Shown one piece after another: positions 46,583 through 56,170 of a DNA stretch of 64,000 bases; position 1 is the stretch's first letter, and each line of letters starts with the position of its first letter. The position numbers and the translations under genes are program-made. The notes beneath the pieces were generated by a model that saw nothing but the letters and a program-made list of their open reading frames with translations, had not been told where the DNA came from and did not search any database. The DNA lies in contig CABZRN010000001.1 in the NCBI GenBank assembly GCA_902528175.1, forward strand, positions 40,390 to 104,389, in the 5' to 3' direction. The stretch comes from an uncultured Pelagibacteraceae bacterium (lineage in GTDB: Bacteria > Pseudomonadota > Alphaproteobacteria > Pelagibacterales > Pelagibacteraceae).

Positions 46583-48404
46583 TACAGGAAAAGATATCAT
46601 AAAAAAAGAAATACCGTTAATTGCTAAATTGCCTGGTGTTTACAAAATGCTGAACGAGAAAAATGAGGTTTTGTATGTTGGTAAAGCAAAAAATTTACCT
46701 AATAGATTGAAAAGTTATGTATCAGAGAAAAATCATATTATTAGAACTGAGAGAATGTTGTCTCAAACTAGAAAACTTGAAGTAACAACAACTTCAAACG
46801 AAAGTGAAGCCTTACTGTTAGAGGCCAATTTAATTAAAAAGTATAAGCCAAGATTTAATATATTGTTGAGAGATGATAAATCGTTTCCTTTTATTTTTAT
46901 TAGTAATAAAGAAAAGTGGCCACAAATAAAAAAACATAGAGGGAAAAAGGACAAAGAAGGTTTTTTCTTTGGTCCGTTTGCATCTGCAGGTTCTGCGAAT
47001 TGGACCATAAAAATGATACAAAAAATCTTTCAGTTAAGAATTTGTGATGACACTGTATTTAAAAATAGGGAAAGACCATGCATATTGTATCAAATTAAAA
47101 GATGTTCTGGTCCTTGTGTAAATTTTATACACGAGAATGACTATAAAAAATCTGTAGGTGATGCTATTGACTTTGTCTCTGGAAAATCAAGAAAAATTCA
47201 AAAAAGTTTATCGGCACAAATGGAAACTGCTAGCGATGAACTAGATTTTGAAAAAGCTGCAATACTTAGGGATAGAATTAAATCGCTCAATATTATTCAG
47301 TCATCTCAGAGAATTAATGAAGCGAACTTAGTAGAGGCTGATGTTATTGCTGGTTATAAAGAGTCTGGTAAAACTTGTATCCAAGTTTTTTTTTATAGAT
47401 CTAAACAAAATTGGGGTAATCAAGCTTTTTTTCCCAAACATGATCCAGATGAAAATTTAAGTAATATAATTAATTCTTTCGTTACACAATTTTATGAAAA
47501 TAAAAGTGTACCTATAAATATAATTTTAAGTGAGGATATAAAAGAAAAACTATTAATCGAAAAAACCTTAAGTAAAAAAGAAAATAAACAAGTTAGCATT
47601 TCAGTTGCTAAAAAAGGTTCAAAATTAAAAGTCATTAATCAAGCTCTCAAAAATGCAAAAGATAGTTTAAATAGAAAAATATATGAGAGCCAAAATAATA
47701 AAGACTTATTTGAGAACATTTCACAAAAATTTGATCTTGAGAGCAATATTAACTTAGTAGAAGTATATGATAATAGTCATATTCAAGGTACTGACAGCAT
47801 AGGAGCGTTAATTACATTTGGTGAAGAAGGTTTTATTAAGAAAAGATATAGAAAATTTAATATTAAAGTTAAAAATAACGAGCAAGACGACTATGGTATG
47901 ATGCGAGAGGTTATTAATCGAAGGTTCAAAAGAGCTATTCAAGAAAAAGATAATTATTTGACAATGCCAGACTTAATTTTAATTGATGGTGGAAAAGGCC
48001 AATACTCAGTAGTAAGAGAAACAATGAATGAATTGGGCCTCCACGAGATCCCGGTCATAGCAATTGCAAAAGGGAAACTTAGAAATAGCGGTAATGAAAC
48101 TTTTTTTCATAATGGTAAAGAATTTAAATTTGAAAAAAACGACCCGACTTTATTTTTTTTACAAAGAATAAGAGATGAGGCGCATAGATTTGCAATAAGC
48201 GCTCATAGAGCAAAAAGGAAAAAGGGCTTAAAAAAATCACTTCTTGATCAAATTAGTGGGATCGGGTCTATTAGAAAGAGAGCTTTATTAAATCATTTTG
48301 GATCTGCTAGAGCTGTCGAGTCTGCAAGTTTAGATGAGATAAAATCAGTAGATGGAGTTGAAGAAAAGGTTGCAAAAAAAATATATAACTTTTTTCATGA
48401 ATGA
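46569..48404 (+). CDS. uvrC: UvrABC excinuclease subunit C
   Basis: Dual-incision nuclease of nucleotide-excision repair. GIY-YIG domain: [20 protein letters not shown] then [28 protein letters not shown] coiled coil (about 200-235). The RNase H-like endonuclease domain has [34 protein letters not shown] and [16 protein letters not shown]. Two helix-hairpin-helix motifs close the protein ([36 protein letters not shown]). I chose the ATG at MTDSDTGKD; an upstream TTG gives 10 more residues inside folB. Confidence 0.97.
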   Translation: MTDSDTGKDIIKKEIPLIAKLPGVYKMLNEKNEVLYVGKAKNLPNRLKSYVSEKNHIIRTERMLSQTRKLEVTTTSNESEALLLEANLIKKYKPRFNILLRDDKSFPFIFISNKEKWPQIKKHRGKKDKEGFFFGPFASAGSANWTIKMIQKIFQLRICDDTVFKNRERPCILYQIKRCSGPCVNFIHENDYKKSVGDAIDFVSGKSRKIQKSLSAQMETASDELDFEKAAILRDRIKSLNIIQSSQRINEANLVEADVIAGYKESGKTCIQVFFYRSKQNWGNQAFFPKHDPDENLSNIINSFVTQFYENKSVPINIILSEDIKEKLLIEKTLSKKENKQVSISVAKKGSKLKVINQALKNAKDSLNRKIYESQNNKDLFENISQKFDLESNINLVEVYDNSHIQGTDSIGALITFGEEGFIKKRYRKFNIKVKNNEQDDYGMMREVINRRFKRAIQEKDNYLTMPDLILIDGGKGQYSVVRETMNELGLHEIPVIAIAKGKLRNSGNETFFHNGKEFKFEKNDPTLFFLQRIRDEAHRFAISAHRAKRKKGLKKSLLDQISGIGSIRKRALLNHFGSARAVESASLDEIKSVDGVEEKVAKKIYNFFHE

Positions 48405-48982
48405 AATTTAAATTTCCAAATTATCTTACAATTGGTCGTATTATTATAGTCCCAATATTTGTATTAACATTTTATTTTCCCGGATTTTATGGAGATGTAA
48501 TTCCATTTTTTTTATTTGTTCTTGCATCGTTTACCGACTTTTTGGACGGGCTTTTAGCAAGATTATATAAAGAGGAGTCTAAACTTGGTGAACTTTTAGA
48601 TCCTATTGCTGACAAAATAATTGTGGCTACAGCTCTTATTTTATTAGTTATGGATGGAACAATAAAAAATTTTGAGGTTATAGCTGCGATTATTATTCTG
48701 ATAAGAGAAATTTTGATATCTGGCCTTAGAGAATTTTTAGCTAAAGGTCAGGTAAATTTACCAGTATCAAATCTTGCTAAGTTGAAAACTTTTTTACAAA
48801 TGTTTTCAATTTCTATTTTATTAACTGGTGAAACTGGTAACAAAATTTTGAATTTTCAAGACTATAATGCTCAAACAATTGGTATAATAATTTTGTGGCT
48901 TTCAGCTTTCTTAACTTTATTTACAGCTTATGATTACTTAAGAAAAGGGATTGATCATGCAATTTCTGAAGATAATAAATAA
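48401..48982 (+). CDS. pgsA: CDP-diacylglycerol-glycerol-3-phosphate phosphatidyltransferase
   Basis: Membrane enzyme that makes phosphatidylglycerol phosphate. The CDP-alcohol phosphotransferase motif D-G-x2-A-R-x8-G-x3-D-x3-D is seen as [20 protein letters not shown] followed by [20 protein letters not shown] opens the first helix, and about five membrane segments follow, with [19 protein letters not shown] conserved in PgsA. At 193 aa it is normal. The start overlaps uvrC by 4 nt, and the end touches the convergent ilvE. Confidence 0.95.
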   Translation: MKFKFPNYLTIGRIIIVPIFVLTFYFPGFYGDVIPFFLFVLASFTDFLDGLLARLYKEESKLGELLDPIADKIIVATALILLVMDGTIKNFEVIAAIIILIREILISGLREFLAKGQVNLPVSNLAKLKTFLQMFSISILLTGETGNKILNFQDYNAQTIGIIILWLSAFLTLFTAYDYLRKGIDHAISEDNK

Positions 48983-49867
48983 CTAAGCAGCTTTCTTTTT
49001 TCTTACAATCAATTGATAGGAATCTGATAATTCGATAATTGTTTTACAAACTTTAAAATTATAATTTGCTATTTGTGAAACTGGAGTTACTTCTGCAGCA
49101 GTACCCGTAAGAAAACAACCAGCAAAATTTTTAAGTTCATCTGGAGTAATTTTTCTTTCAATAACTTTTATATTTTTTGATTTTGCAATATCAATGACTG
49201 TTCTTCTTGTAATACCATCAAGGAAAGAGTCAGGTGTTGGGGTATGAAGATTTCCATCTTTATCTTTAAAGAAGATATTTGCACCAGTCGCTTCTGCAAC
49301 ATTACCTTCATGATCTAACATCAGAGAGTCAGTGTATCCATCCCTTTCTGCTTCATGTTTTGACAAAGTGCATATCATGTATAATCCAGATGCTTTTGTA
49401 TCCCAAGGTATTGTATCTGGTGCAGGTCTTTTCCATTTAGATATATTTAATTTTATTCCTTCAACTTTTAACTTTGGATCGAAATAAGATCCCCACTCCC
49501 AGGTTGCTATTGCTACATGAATTTTTGTTTGTTGAGCTGAAATAGCCATCATTTCACTACCTCGCCAGGCAATAGGTCTAACATACCCATTTTCAACTTT
49601 TTGAACTGAGATAATTTTTTTACTGGCTTTGTTTATTTGATCCTCGCTATAAGGAATTTCAAAACCCATTCTTTTTGCTGAGTGGAAAAATCTAGAAGTA
49701 TGTTCCTCTAATTTAAATATTTCACCATCGTAAACCCTCTCACCCTCAAAAACGCAACTTGCATAATGTAATCCATGGCTTAAAACATGTAACTTAACAT
49801 CTGACCAATTTACAAGTTCAGAATTGTACCAAATTTTACCGTCTCTTTTATCGTAAGGAATTATCAT
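48983..49867 (-). CDS. ilvE: Branched-chain amino acid aminotransferase
   Basis: Class IV PLP transaminase for the last step of valine, leucine and isoleucine synthesis. GKIWYNSELVNWSDVKLHVL and HGLHYASCVFEGERVYDGEI precede the PLP lysine, in TIPWDTKASGLYMICTLSKH. YTDSLMLDHEGNVAEATGAN and LDGITRRTVIDIAK, with CFLTGTAAEVTPVSQI, are diagnostic. At 294 aa it is normal. The stop codon directly abuts pgsA on the other strand, with no terminator hairpin, so convergent transcripts must overlap. Confidence 0.95.
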   Translation of the reverse strand: MIIPYDKRDGKIWYNSELVNWSDVKLHVLSHGLHYASCVFEGERVYDGEIFKLEEHTSRFFHSAKRMGFEIPYSEDQINKASKKIISVQKVENGYVRPIAWRGSEMMAISAQQTKIHVAIATWEWGSYFDPKLKVEGIKLNISKWKRPAPDTIPWDTKASGLYMICTLSKHEAERDGYTDSLMLDHEGNVAEATGANIFFKDKDGNLHTPTPDSFLDGITRRTVIDIAKSKNIKVIERKITPDELKNFAGCFLTGTAAEVTPVSQIANYNFKVCKTIIELSDSYQLIVRKKKAA

Positions 49868-49929
49868 AAAAAGAAAATTTATAAAAAAATAACTTCCTAA
49901 ATTTAATATGTCAATATAACTTACTTATT

Positions 49930-50373
49930 ATGAAAGATCTTCTTTATTTAAAAGATGAACAATTAAAAGGATTTATTGAAAAAATTTTTGTCACTTATAG
50001 GGAATCATTTAGTGATCCCAAGAAAATACTTAAAAAGTATCAATTAGGTACTGCGCATCATAAATCTCTTCATTTAATATCCTTTTATGATGGAATTACA
50101 ATTTCACAACTATTAAGGAAATTAAATGTAACTAAGCAGAGTTTAAATAGAGTTCTAAATGACTTGAAGAGGCTAGATTTTTTAGAATTTAAAAAAGACA
50201 GTAATGATACAAGAGTTAGACATATTTATTTAAGTTCTAAAGGAAATAAAATTTACAACGAAATATTTTTTTCCCAAAAAAAAAGAATTTATAAAGCTTT
50301 TTTAAACTCATCAGCAAAAGAGGTGCTGAATTTTGACCAGGTATTAAAAAGAATAATAAATGAAAAACTATAA
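49930..50373 (+). CDS. MarR family regulator, PetP-like
   Basis: Winged-helix regulator of 147 aa. The recognition helix region is DGITISQLLRKLNVTKQSLN, followed by RVLNDLKRLDFLEFKKDSND and the wing TRVRHIYLSSKGNKIYNEIF. It overlaps the downstream response regulator by 14 nt. In Rhodobacter capsulatus a MarR-type petP next to an OmpR-type petR lies by the bc1 genes and is needed for their expression. Here the bc1 genes are about 8 kb away. Equivalence to PetP is inferred from order and family, and the ligand is unknown. Confidence 0.82.
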   Translation: MKDLLYLKDEQLKGFIEKIFVTYRESFSDPKKILKKYQLGTAHHKSLHLISFYDGITISQLLRKLNVTKQSLNRVLNDLKRLDFLEFKKDSNDTRVRHIYLSSKGNKIYNEIFFSQKKRIYKAFLNSSAKEVLNFDQVLKRIINEKL

Positions 50374-51037
50374 AGCTCATATACTAGTTGTAGACGATGA
50401 TGACGGTATAAGAAATTTAGTAAAAAAATTTTTAAATGAAAAAAGTTTTTTAGTAAACACAGCTAGTACAGCTGAAGAAGCCCAAAAAAAAATTGCAATC
50501 ATAAAATTTGATTTGATAATTTTAGATATTATGATGCCTGGCAAAAGTGGTTTGGAATTTTTAAATGAAAATAAAACTTTTATTGATACACCTGTAATAC
50601 TTTTGACTGCTAAAGGCGAACCAAATGAAAGGGTTGAGGGACTCGAATCTGGAGCAGATGATTATTTACTGAAACCATTTGAACCAAAGGAACTGCTATT
50701 AAGAATAAAAAATATTTTATCCAAAACACAAAAAAAGAACATTATAAGAGCTATAAATTTTGGAACCATCAAAATTGATTTAACAAAGTTGTTAATAATA
50801 AAAGAAAAAAAAGAACTTAAAATCAACACAACTGAAAAGAAAATTTTAGATAAAATGATAAATCAACCTGGTAAAGTTTTCAGTAGAATAGAAATAGGAA
50901 AACTTATTAATCTTGAAAAAGAAAGGTCAATTGACGTAATTATTACTAGACTAAGAAAAAAAATTGAAATAAATCCAAAAAATCCAAAATATTTACAAAC
51001 TATAAGAGGTACAGGGTATGTTTTATGGATTGAATAA
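50360..51037 (+). CDS. OmpR-family response regulator, PetR-like
   Basis: Two-component regulator. The receiver domain (about 5-120) has the acidic pocket VVDDDDGIRNL, phospho-acceptor Asp56 in LIILDIMMPGKSGLEF, Thr in VILLTAKGEP and Lys in DDYLLKPFEPKELLLR. The C-terminal winged helix (about 130-225) includes LINLEKERSIDVIITRLRKK and the wing YLQTIRGTGYVLWIE. At 225 aa it is complete. It overlaps both the MarR gene and the kinase gene, so the three form one unit. Confidence 0.93.
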   Translation: MKNYKAHILVVDDDDGIRNLVKKFLNEKSFLVNTASTAEEAQKKIAIIKFDLIILDIMMPGKSGLEFLNENKTFIDTPVILLTAKGEPNERVEGLESGADDYLLKPFEPKELLLRIKNILSKTQKKNIIRAINFGTIKIDLTKLLIIKEKKELKINTTEKKILDKMINQPGKVFSRIEIGKLINLEKERSIDVIITRLRKKIEINPKNPKYLQTIRGTGYVLWIE

Positions 51038-52331
51038 ATTTATTAAAGGAATACTTCCAAAAAGATTATTTTACAGAGCTCTTTTAATTGTTGCAGCTCC
51101 AATCATAATTTTGCAAATCACTATATCAGTAGTATTTTTTGATAGTTTGTGGATAAAAACAAATAAGGGTATGACAAATGCATTAATAGGGGAAATTAAA
51201 TTTTTTTTAGATGCTTATGACAATGAAGATTATAATAAAGAGAATTTAATAAAATTATTTGAAGAACATCACAACTTTACTGTAAAATTTGTTTCATTTG
51301 GTGACTTGCCAAAACAAGATATGGAGAGATGGTTCAGCCCTATGGATCGTACTTTAAGAAGAGAATTGAAATCCAGAAATTTAAGTTATTGGTTTAATAC
51401 TACAAAATTCAAAGGATTAATTGAATTAAGAATAAAACATATTAATGGCTACTTTGAATTTTATATTCCTAAAGAAAGAGTTACTAGTACCTCAGCTAGA
51501 TTATTTGCGTTATGGATCACATTCCCGGCATTTTTATTAATTACAATCGCCCTAATTTTCTTAAAAAACCAAACAAGACCAATTGTAAATTTGGCAAAAG
51601 CATCCGAAAAATTTGGAAGAGGTGAAGATGTTGGTGAATTCAGGCCTTCTGGTGCTCTTGAAATACGTCAAGCTGGATTTGAATTTGATAGGATGAGGAA
51701 AAGAATTTTACGACATTTAAATCAGAGATCTGAGATGCTGTCTGGAATAAGTCACGATTTAAGAACTCCACTAACAAGAATAAAGTTACAATTAGCTTTT
51801 ATCAAAGACAACAATATTTCAAAAAAACTGTCTGAGGACTTAGAAGAAATGGAAAAAATGTTAAATGAATATTTACAGTTTGCTAGTTCAACCTCTTCTG
51901 AAAAAGATGAGTCGTTTAACATCTCAAAGACAATCACATCTTTAATAAAAAAATATGATAATGCCTTAATATCCTCAGATATTGAGGAAAATGTAAACTT
52001 TAATGGGCGAAGGAATTTATTACTAAGGTGTCTAAGCAACATAATAGACAATGGTCTTAAGTATGGAAAAACAGTTACAATTTCCTTAAAAAAGTTAAAT
52101 AAGATTATTGTTATAATAATAGACGATGACGGGTCAGGTATTCCAAAATCAGAATATTCAAATGTTTTCAAACCTTTTTATAAAATAAATAAAGGAAGAG
52201 GCGACTCAAAATCAAGCGTAGGTCTTGGCCTTTCAATTGCATCTGACGTGGTTAGATCTCATGGTGGAAAAATTGATTTAAGTAAATCAAAATTGGGCGG
52301 TTTGAGTGTTAAGGTTTCTTTGCCTTTCTAG
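51018..52331 (+). CDS. EnvZ-like sensor histidine kinase
   Basis: Partner of the preceding response regulator. A helix near 21-42 and another near 163-183 flank a sensor domain of about 120 residues facing the periplasm, then a HAMP linker. The phospho-acceptor His246 is in LSGISHDLRTPLTRIKLQLA. The ATPase boxes are NIIDNGLKYG, IIDDDGSGIPKSEYSNVFKP and SVGLGLSIASDVVRSHGG. At 437 aa it is normal. The start lies inside the regulator gene. The signal sensed cannot be read from sequence. The 3' end overlaps the convergent ubiK by 23 nt. Confidence 0.92.
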   Translation: MFYGLNKFIKGILPKRLFYRALLIVAAPIIILQITISVVFFDSLWIKTNKGMTNALIGEIKFFLDAYDNEDYNKENLIKLFEEHHNFTVKFVSFGDLPKQDMERWFSPMDRTLRRELKSRNLSYWFNTTKFKGLIELRIKHINGYFEFYIPKERVTSTSARLFALWITFPAFLLITIALIFLKNQTRPIVNLAKASEKFGRGEDVGEFRPSGALEIRQAGFEFDRMRKRILRHLNQRSEMLSGISHDLRTPLTRIKLQLAFIKDNNISKKLSEDLEEMEKMLNEYLQFASSTSSEKDESFNISKTITSLIKKYDNALISSDIEENVNFNGRRNLLLRCLSNIIDNGLKYGKTVTISLKKLNKIIVIIIDDDGSGIPKSEYSNVFKPFYKINKGRGDSKSSVGLGLSIASDVVRSHGGKIDLSKSKLGGLSVKVSLPF

Positions 52332-52554
52332 TTCGTTTATTTTTTTTCAATTTGTTAATCTCATTTTCTAATTTTTCAATTCTTTTTTTAAGAATATCTG
52401 TTTCTTCTTTAGTAGATATTTTCATTTTTAAAATGATTTCATCTCTCTGAGATTTAATTATGTTAATCACTTCATTACTTAAATCTTTGTAGGATATTAA
52501 TCCTTGGGCAAGTAGACTTGTTAATTTTTCTAATAAAACTTTAGATTTTGACAT
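52309..52554 (-). CDS. ubiK: UbiK/BMFP-type ubiquinone biosynthesis accessory factor
   Basis: An 81-residue helical protein. The N-terminal amphipathic part (VLLEKLTSLLAQGLISYKDL) and the middle segment INIIKSQRDEIILKMKISTK, then EETDILKKRIEKLENEINKL as a trimeric coiled coil, match the BMFP/YqiC family. That family was renamed UbiK after its role in aerobic ubiquinone synthesis in enterobacteria. The basic tail is lineage-specific. It is divergent from lgt, as is common in alphaproteobacteria, and 40 nt from it. Short helical families are easily confused, so confidence is moderate. Confidence 0.72.
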   Translation of the reverse strand: MSKSKVLLEKLTSLLAQGLISYKDLSNEVINIIKSQRDEIILKMKISTKEETDILKKRIEKLENEINKLKKNKRTRKAKKP

Positions 52555-52594
52555 ACTTTTGCTTTTAAAAATAATATATTCTAATTTTTATAAT

Positions 52595-53353
52595 ATGCTT
52601 ATTAATAATTTGAATCCAGTAGCTTTTGAAATATTTTTTATCAAAATTCACTGGTACTCTCTTGCGTATATTTTTGGAATAATTTGTGGATGGATTTACG
52701 TTAAGAAAATATTAATTAAAAACAATATTCATAAGATTTACATCGATGATTTAATAACTTATCTAATTATAGGTATAATTGTAGGAGGGAGACTAGGCTA
52801 TGTCTTGATTTATAATTTAGATTTTTACCTAAAAAATCCTTCAGAAATAATTATGATATGGCAAGGAGGGATGTCTTTTCATGGGGGTTTAATAGGAATT
52901 ATAATAGCCAATGTTATTTTTTGTAAAAAAAATAATTTAGAAAAGTATATTTTTTTTGATTTCATAGCTGTTGCGGCACCTATTGGAATTTTTTTTGGTA
53001 GAATTGCAAATTTTATAAATAGCGAGCTTGTTGGAAAACCAACCGATTTAATTTGGGGTGTTATCTTTCCGCTAATCGATAATATTCCAAGACATCCGTC
53101 ACAATTGTATGAGGCTATTTTTGAAGGTATATTTTTATTCATTATAATGAATAAAATCTACTTTAGTAAAAATTACAAAGATGGAGGCTGTTCTTTTGCT
53201 TTTTTAATTTTTTACGGAATATTTAGATTGTTTTCTGAAATTTTTAGAGAACCTGATGAACAAATTGGTTATATCTTTGGATCATTAAGTATGGGAATGT
53301 TATTAAGTATGCTTATGATATTTATAGGTATTTTGCTCTTACGTAGAAAATGA
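52595..53353 (+). CDS. lgt: Prolipoprotein diacylglyceryl transferase
   Basis: Membrane enzyme that attaches diacylglycerol to lipobox cysteines such as that of Pal. I start at ATG 52595 (MLINNLNPVAFEIFFIKIHW), as in family N-termini; a TTG 12 codons earlier is less likely. Signature segments: GGRLGYVLIYN, IWQGGMSFHGGLIGIIIANV, the Lgt core GRIANFINSELVGKPTDLIW, then PRHPSQLYEAIFEGI and IFYGIFRLFSEIFREPDEQI. About seven helices. It overlaps midA by 4 nt. Confidence 0.96.
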   Translation: MLINNLNPVAFEIFFIKIHWYSLAYIFGIICGWIYVKKILIKNNIHKIYIDDLITYLIIGIIVGGRLGYVLIYNLDFYLKNPSEIIMIWQGGMSFHGGLIGIIIANVIFCKKNNLEKYIFFDFIAVAAPIGIFFGRIANFINSELVGKPTDLIWGVIFPLIDNIPRHPSQLYEAIFEGIFLFIIMNKIYFSKNYKDGGCSFAFLIFYGIFRLFSEIFREPDEQIGYIFGSLSMGMLLSMLMIFIGILLLRRK

Positions 53354-54426
53354 AAAAATCACTTGAAAAATTTAATATAAAAAAAAATCGAAAAATTAAA
53401 GTTGATGATTTTATAAATAGAGCATTATACAAACCAAAAATAGGGTACTATACGAATAAAATACCTTTTGGGAAAAAGGGTGATTTTGTTACATCTCCAA
53501 CTATATCAAATTTATTTTCTGAGATTATAGCTATATGGATAATTTCGTCTTGGGAAACTTTAGGAAAACCTAAAATTTTTAACTTAGTTGAGCTTGGCCC
53601 AGGTGATGGAAGTTTATCGGAAGTATTAGTAAAAACTTTTAAAAATTTTCCAACCTTTAATAATTCTGTAAAATTTTTTTTATATGAAAAAAGTGAATTT
53701 TTAAGAAGAATTCAAAAAAAAAAATTAAAGGGAACTAATTTAAGGTGGATAAATGATTATAAAAACATAAAGGGTGGTCCAATTATTTTTTTTGGTAACG
53801 AATTTTTTGATGCAATACCAATAAAACAATTTTTTATTAAAGATAAAAAATTACTAGAAAAATGCTATATTTTTAATGGAAAATTTCTTGAGGAAACTCA
53901 GTGCAAGCCTAATTTGAGTGATCTAATTAACTTAAAATCTTTTAAAATTTTAAAAAAACTTAAATTTATTGAATACCCAAAACAAGGTCTTGAGGAATTA
54001 AGTAAAATTGTAAAAAAAATAAAATCTTTGTCTGGAGGAGTATTATTAATTGATTACGGTTATATGGGAGCATTTAATGAAAGCACTATACAAATTGTGA
54101 TGAAAAACAGAAAAATTCACAAAAATAAGCTATTAAAGTGTATTGGTAATGCAGATATCACCTCATTGGTAAATTTTAGCTTATTAAATGAATTTTTTTC
54201 AAAAGAAAAATTAAATGTTAAAAAGGTAGTGACACAGAAATTTTTTTTAGAAAGAATGGGGATTATTGAAAGAGCTAAGATTCTGGAAAAAAAAATGAAT
54301 GAGAAACAGAAAAAACATATGATAACAACGCTTTCAAGACTTTTAAATAAAAATTCAATGGGAGAGTTATTCAAAGTTATTTTTGCGTATAAAAACAATA
54401 ATAAAAAATTTTTTGGGTTTGAATGA
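53350..54426 (+). CDS. MidA/NDUFAF7-type SAM-dependent methyltransferase
   Basis: DUF185 family protein. In mitochondria the homologue methylates an arginine of complex I subunit NDUFS2 during assembly. DFINRALYKPKIGYYTNKIP, GKKGDFVTSPTISNLFSEII and the SAM motif FNLVELGPGDGSLSEVLVKT are present. FFGNEFFDAIPIKQFF, GGVLLIDYGYMGAF and FFLERMGIIERAKIL complete the family pattern. At 358 aa it is normal. It lies between lgt and pgeF with 4-nt overlaps at both ends, a standard alphaproteobacterial order. The bacterial substrate is inferred. Confidence 0.88.
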   Translation: MKKSLEKFNIKKNRKIKVDDFINRALYKPKIGYYTNKIPFGKKGDFVTSPTISNLFSEIIAIWIISSWETLGKPKIFNLVELGPGDGSLSEVLVKTFKNFPTFNNSVKFFLYEKSEFLRRIQKKKLKGTNLRWINDYKNIKGGPIIFFGNEFFDAIPIKQFFIKDKKLLEKCYIFNGKFLEETQCKPNLSDLINLKSFKILKKLKFIEYPKQGLEELSKIVKKIKSLSGGVLLIDYGYMGAFNESTIQIVMKNRKIHKNKLLKCIGNADITSLVNFSLLNEFFSKEKLNVKKVVTQKFFLERMGIIERAKILEKKMNEKQKKHMITTLSRLLNKNSMGELFKVIFAYKNNNKKFFGFE

Positions 54427-55178
54427 TTTTATCAAAAAAATTATTAAAGCATAAAAGTATTAGACACTGCTTTCTAGGCATAGAAGGTGGAAAATCTAAA
54501 GGAATATATAAAAGCTTAAACTGTGGAAGAGGTTCATCTGATACAAAAGTAAACGTAACAAAAAATCTTAAAATAGCTTGTCAAAAAATTGGTTCAACAC
54601 ACAAAAAATTAATATTGTTACATCAAGTCCATAGTAATAAGTTTTACTATGTAAATAAAAGAAAATATAAAGCAAAGCTAGTTGGAGACGCTTTAATAAC
54701 AAATAAAAAAAATATTGTATTAGGGATAATGACTGCTGACTGTGCGCCTATAATTATTTATGACCCAAAACTCAAAATAATTTCAGCAATACATGCTGGG
54801 TGGAAAGGTGCCTATAAAGAAATCATTAAAAAAGTTGTTAATTTTTTGGTTAAAACAGGAAGTGATACCAAAGATTTAGTTGCTGCTATTGGGCCTTGTA
54901 TAACTCAAAAAAATTATGAAATTAAATCTGATTTTAAGCTTAAATTTTTGAAACAAAATACTACGAATAGAATTTTTTTCAAAAAAATAAAAAAAAAAAC
55001 ATATTTTAGCCTAAATAAATATGTTTATTATCAATTAAAAAGTCTTGGTTTAAAAAAAATCGATTTAATTGATAAGGATACATATAATCGAAAAAATAAT
55101 TTTTTTAGTGCAAGAAGAGCTATACACAACAATCAAAATGATTATGGTAGAAATATATCATTAATTATGATTAAATAA
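54423..55178 (+). CDS. pgeF: Peptidoglycan editing factor PgeF (YfiH/laccase-domain)
   Basis: Multicopper-oxidase-unrelated YfiH family enzyme that in E. coli removes misincorporated serine from murein precursors. It was formerly annotated as polyphenol oxidase or laccase-like. Signature residues: [15 protein letters not shown] [64 protein letters not shown] and [13 protein letters not shown], giving the His/Cys zinc site. At 251 aa it is complete. It ends 14 nt before prs and contains an A11 run near residue 184. Confidence 0.9.
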   Translation: MILSKKLLKHKSIRHCFLGIEGGKSKGIYKSLNCGRGSSDTKVNVTKNLKIACQKIGSTHKKLILLHQVHSNKFYYVNKRKYKAKLVGDALITNKKNIVLGIMTADCAPIIIYDPKLKIISAIHAGWKGAYKEIIKKVVNFLVKTGSDTKDLVAAIGPCITQKNYEIKSDFKLKFLKQNTTNRIFFKKIKKKTYFSLNKYVYYQLKSLGLKKIDLIDKDTYNRKNNFFSARRAIHNNQNDYGRNISLIMIK

Positions 55179-55192
55179 CTTTTTTCAAAATA

Positions 55193-56125
55193 ATGAAGCT
55201 TCTAACAGGAAATAGTAACAAAAAATTAAGTGAAAAAATTGCTAAATATTTAAAAGAAAGACTTGTCAATTCAAGCATTAGAAAATTTAAAGATGGGGAA
55301 ATATACATAGAGATTAATGAAAATATTAGAGGTAATAATATTTTTATTATTCAATCAATCTCATCTCCAGCTAATGATAATCTGATGGAGATGTTATTAT
55401 GTATCGATGCTTTAAAAAGATCATCTGCAAAAAATATCACTGCTGTAATTCCTTATTTTGGATATGCAAGGCAAGATAGAAAAGTTGTGCCGAGAACATC
55501 TATATCAGCAAAATTAGTTTCTAATTTAATTACTAAAGCTGGTGCTGATAGAGTTGTAACAATCGATTTACATGCAGGACAAATTCAGGGTTTTTTTGAT
55601 ATACCAGTAGATAATTTATTTGCTACTCCAATATTTGCAAGACACATAAAAAAAAGAATTAAAACAAAAAATATAATTTGCGTGTCACCAGACGTTGGTG
55701 GTGTAGCTAGAACAAGAGGATTAAGTAAGTTTCTTAATTCAGGTTTAGCGATTATAGATAAAAGAAGACCTTCTCCAGGAAAATCTGAAGTAATGAATGT
55801 TATAGGAAATGTTAAAGATAAGTGTTGTATTATGGTTGATGATATAATTGACTCAGGAGGTACAATTGTAAGCGCTGCTAAAGTTCTAAAAGAAAAAGGT
55901 GCAAAGGAGATACACGTTTACATAACTCATGGGGTATTAAGTGGTGATGCAGTTAATAAAATTAGAAAATCAACTATTAAAAATTTAGTGATTACAGACA
56001 CAATAGACAACTATAACAAAATAAAAAACGCTAAAAATATTGAAATTTTGTCTGTATCAAATTTAATGGGTGAAGCAATAAGACGTATTTCTAACTCAAC
56101 ATCTGTATCTTTTCTATTCAAATAA
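55193..56125 (+). CDS. prs: Ribose-phosphate pyrophosphokinase
   Basis: Makes PRPP from ribose-5-phosphate and ATP for nucleotide, His and Trp synthesis. [40 protein letters not shown] and [19 protein letters not shown] (with the ATP-contacting Arg/Gln) are present. [20 protein letters not shown] and the PRPP loop [20 protein letters not shown] are clear. At 310 aa it is normal. Rather isolated regulation is suggested by the 45-nt gap before rplY; its ribose-5-P supply would come from tkt and tal in this same window. Confidence 0.97.
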   Translation: MKLLTGNSNKKLSEKIAKYLKERLVNSSIRKFKDGEIYIEINENIRGNNIFIIQSISSPANDNLMEMLLCIDALKRSSAKNITAVIPYFGYARQDRKVVPRTSISAKLVSNLITKAGADRVVTIDLHAGQIQGFFDIPVDNLFATPIFARHIKKRIKTKNIICVSPDVGGVARTRGLSKFLNSGLAIIDKRRPSPGKSEVMNVIGNVKDKCCIMVDDIIDSGGTIVSAAKVLKEKGAKEIHVYITHGVLSGDAVNKIRKSTIKNLVITDTIDNYNKIKNAKNIEILSVSNLMGEAIRRISNSTSVSFLFK

Positions 56126-56170
56126 TTTTCTTGTTTTATTAGTCAACATGAGTTACAAAACTTTTTTTTT

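Noticed and set aside
51752..52171. 139-codon open frame antisense to the sensor kinase
   Set aside because: It covers the kinase's conserved H, N and G boxes on the other strand, so the frame is a by-product of that coding sequence.
56128..56170. GTTTT...AAAAC inverted repeat followed by T8 between prs and rplY, considered as a terminator
   Set aside because: The stem is only five A-T-rich pairs with a loop of about 19 bases, too weak to terminate; the T8 runs directly into the rplY start codon.
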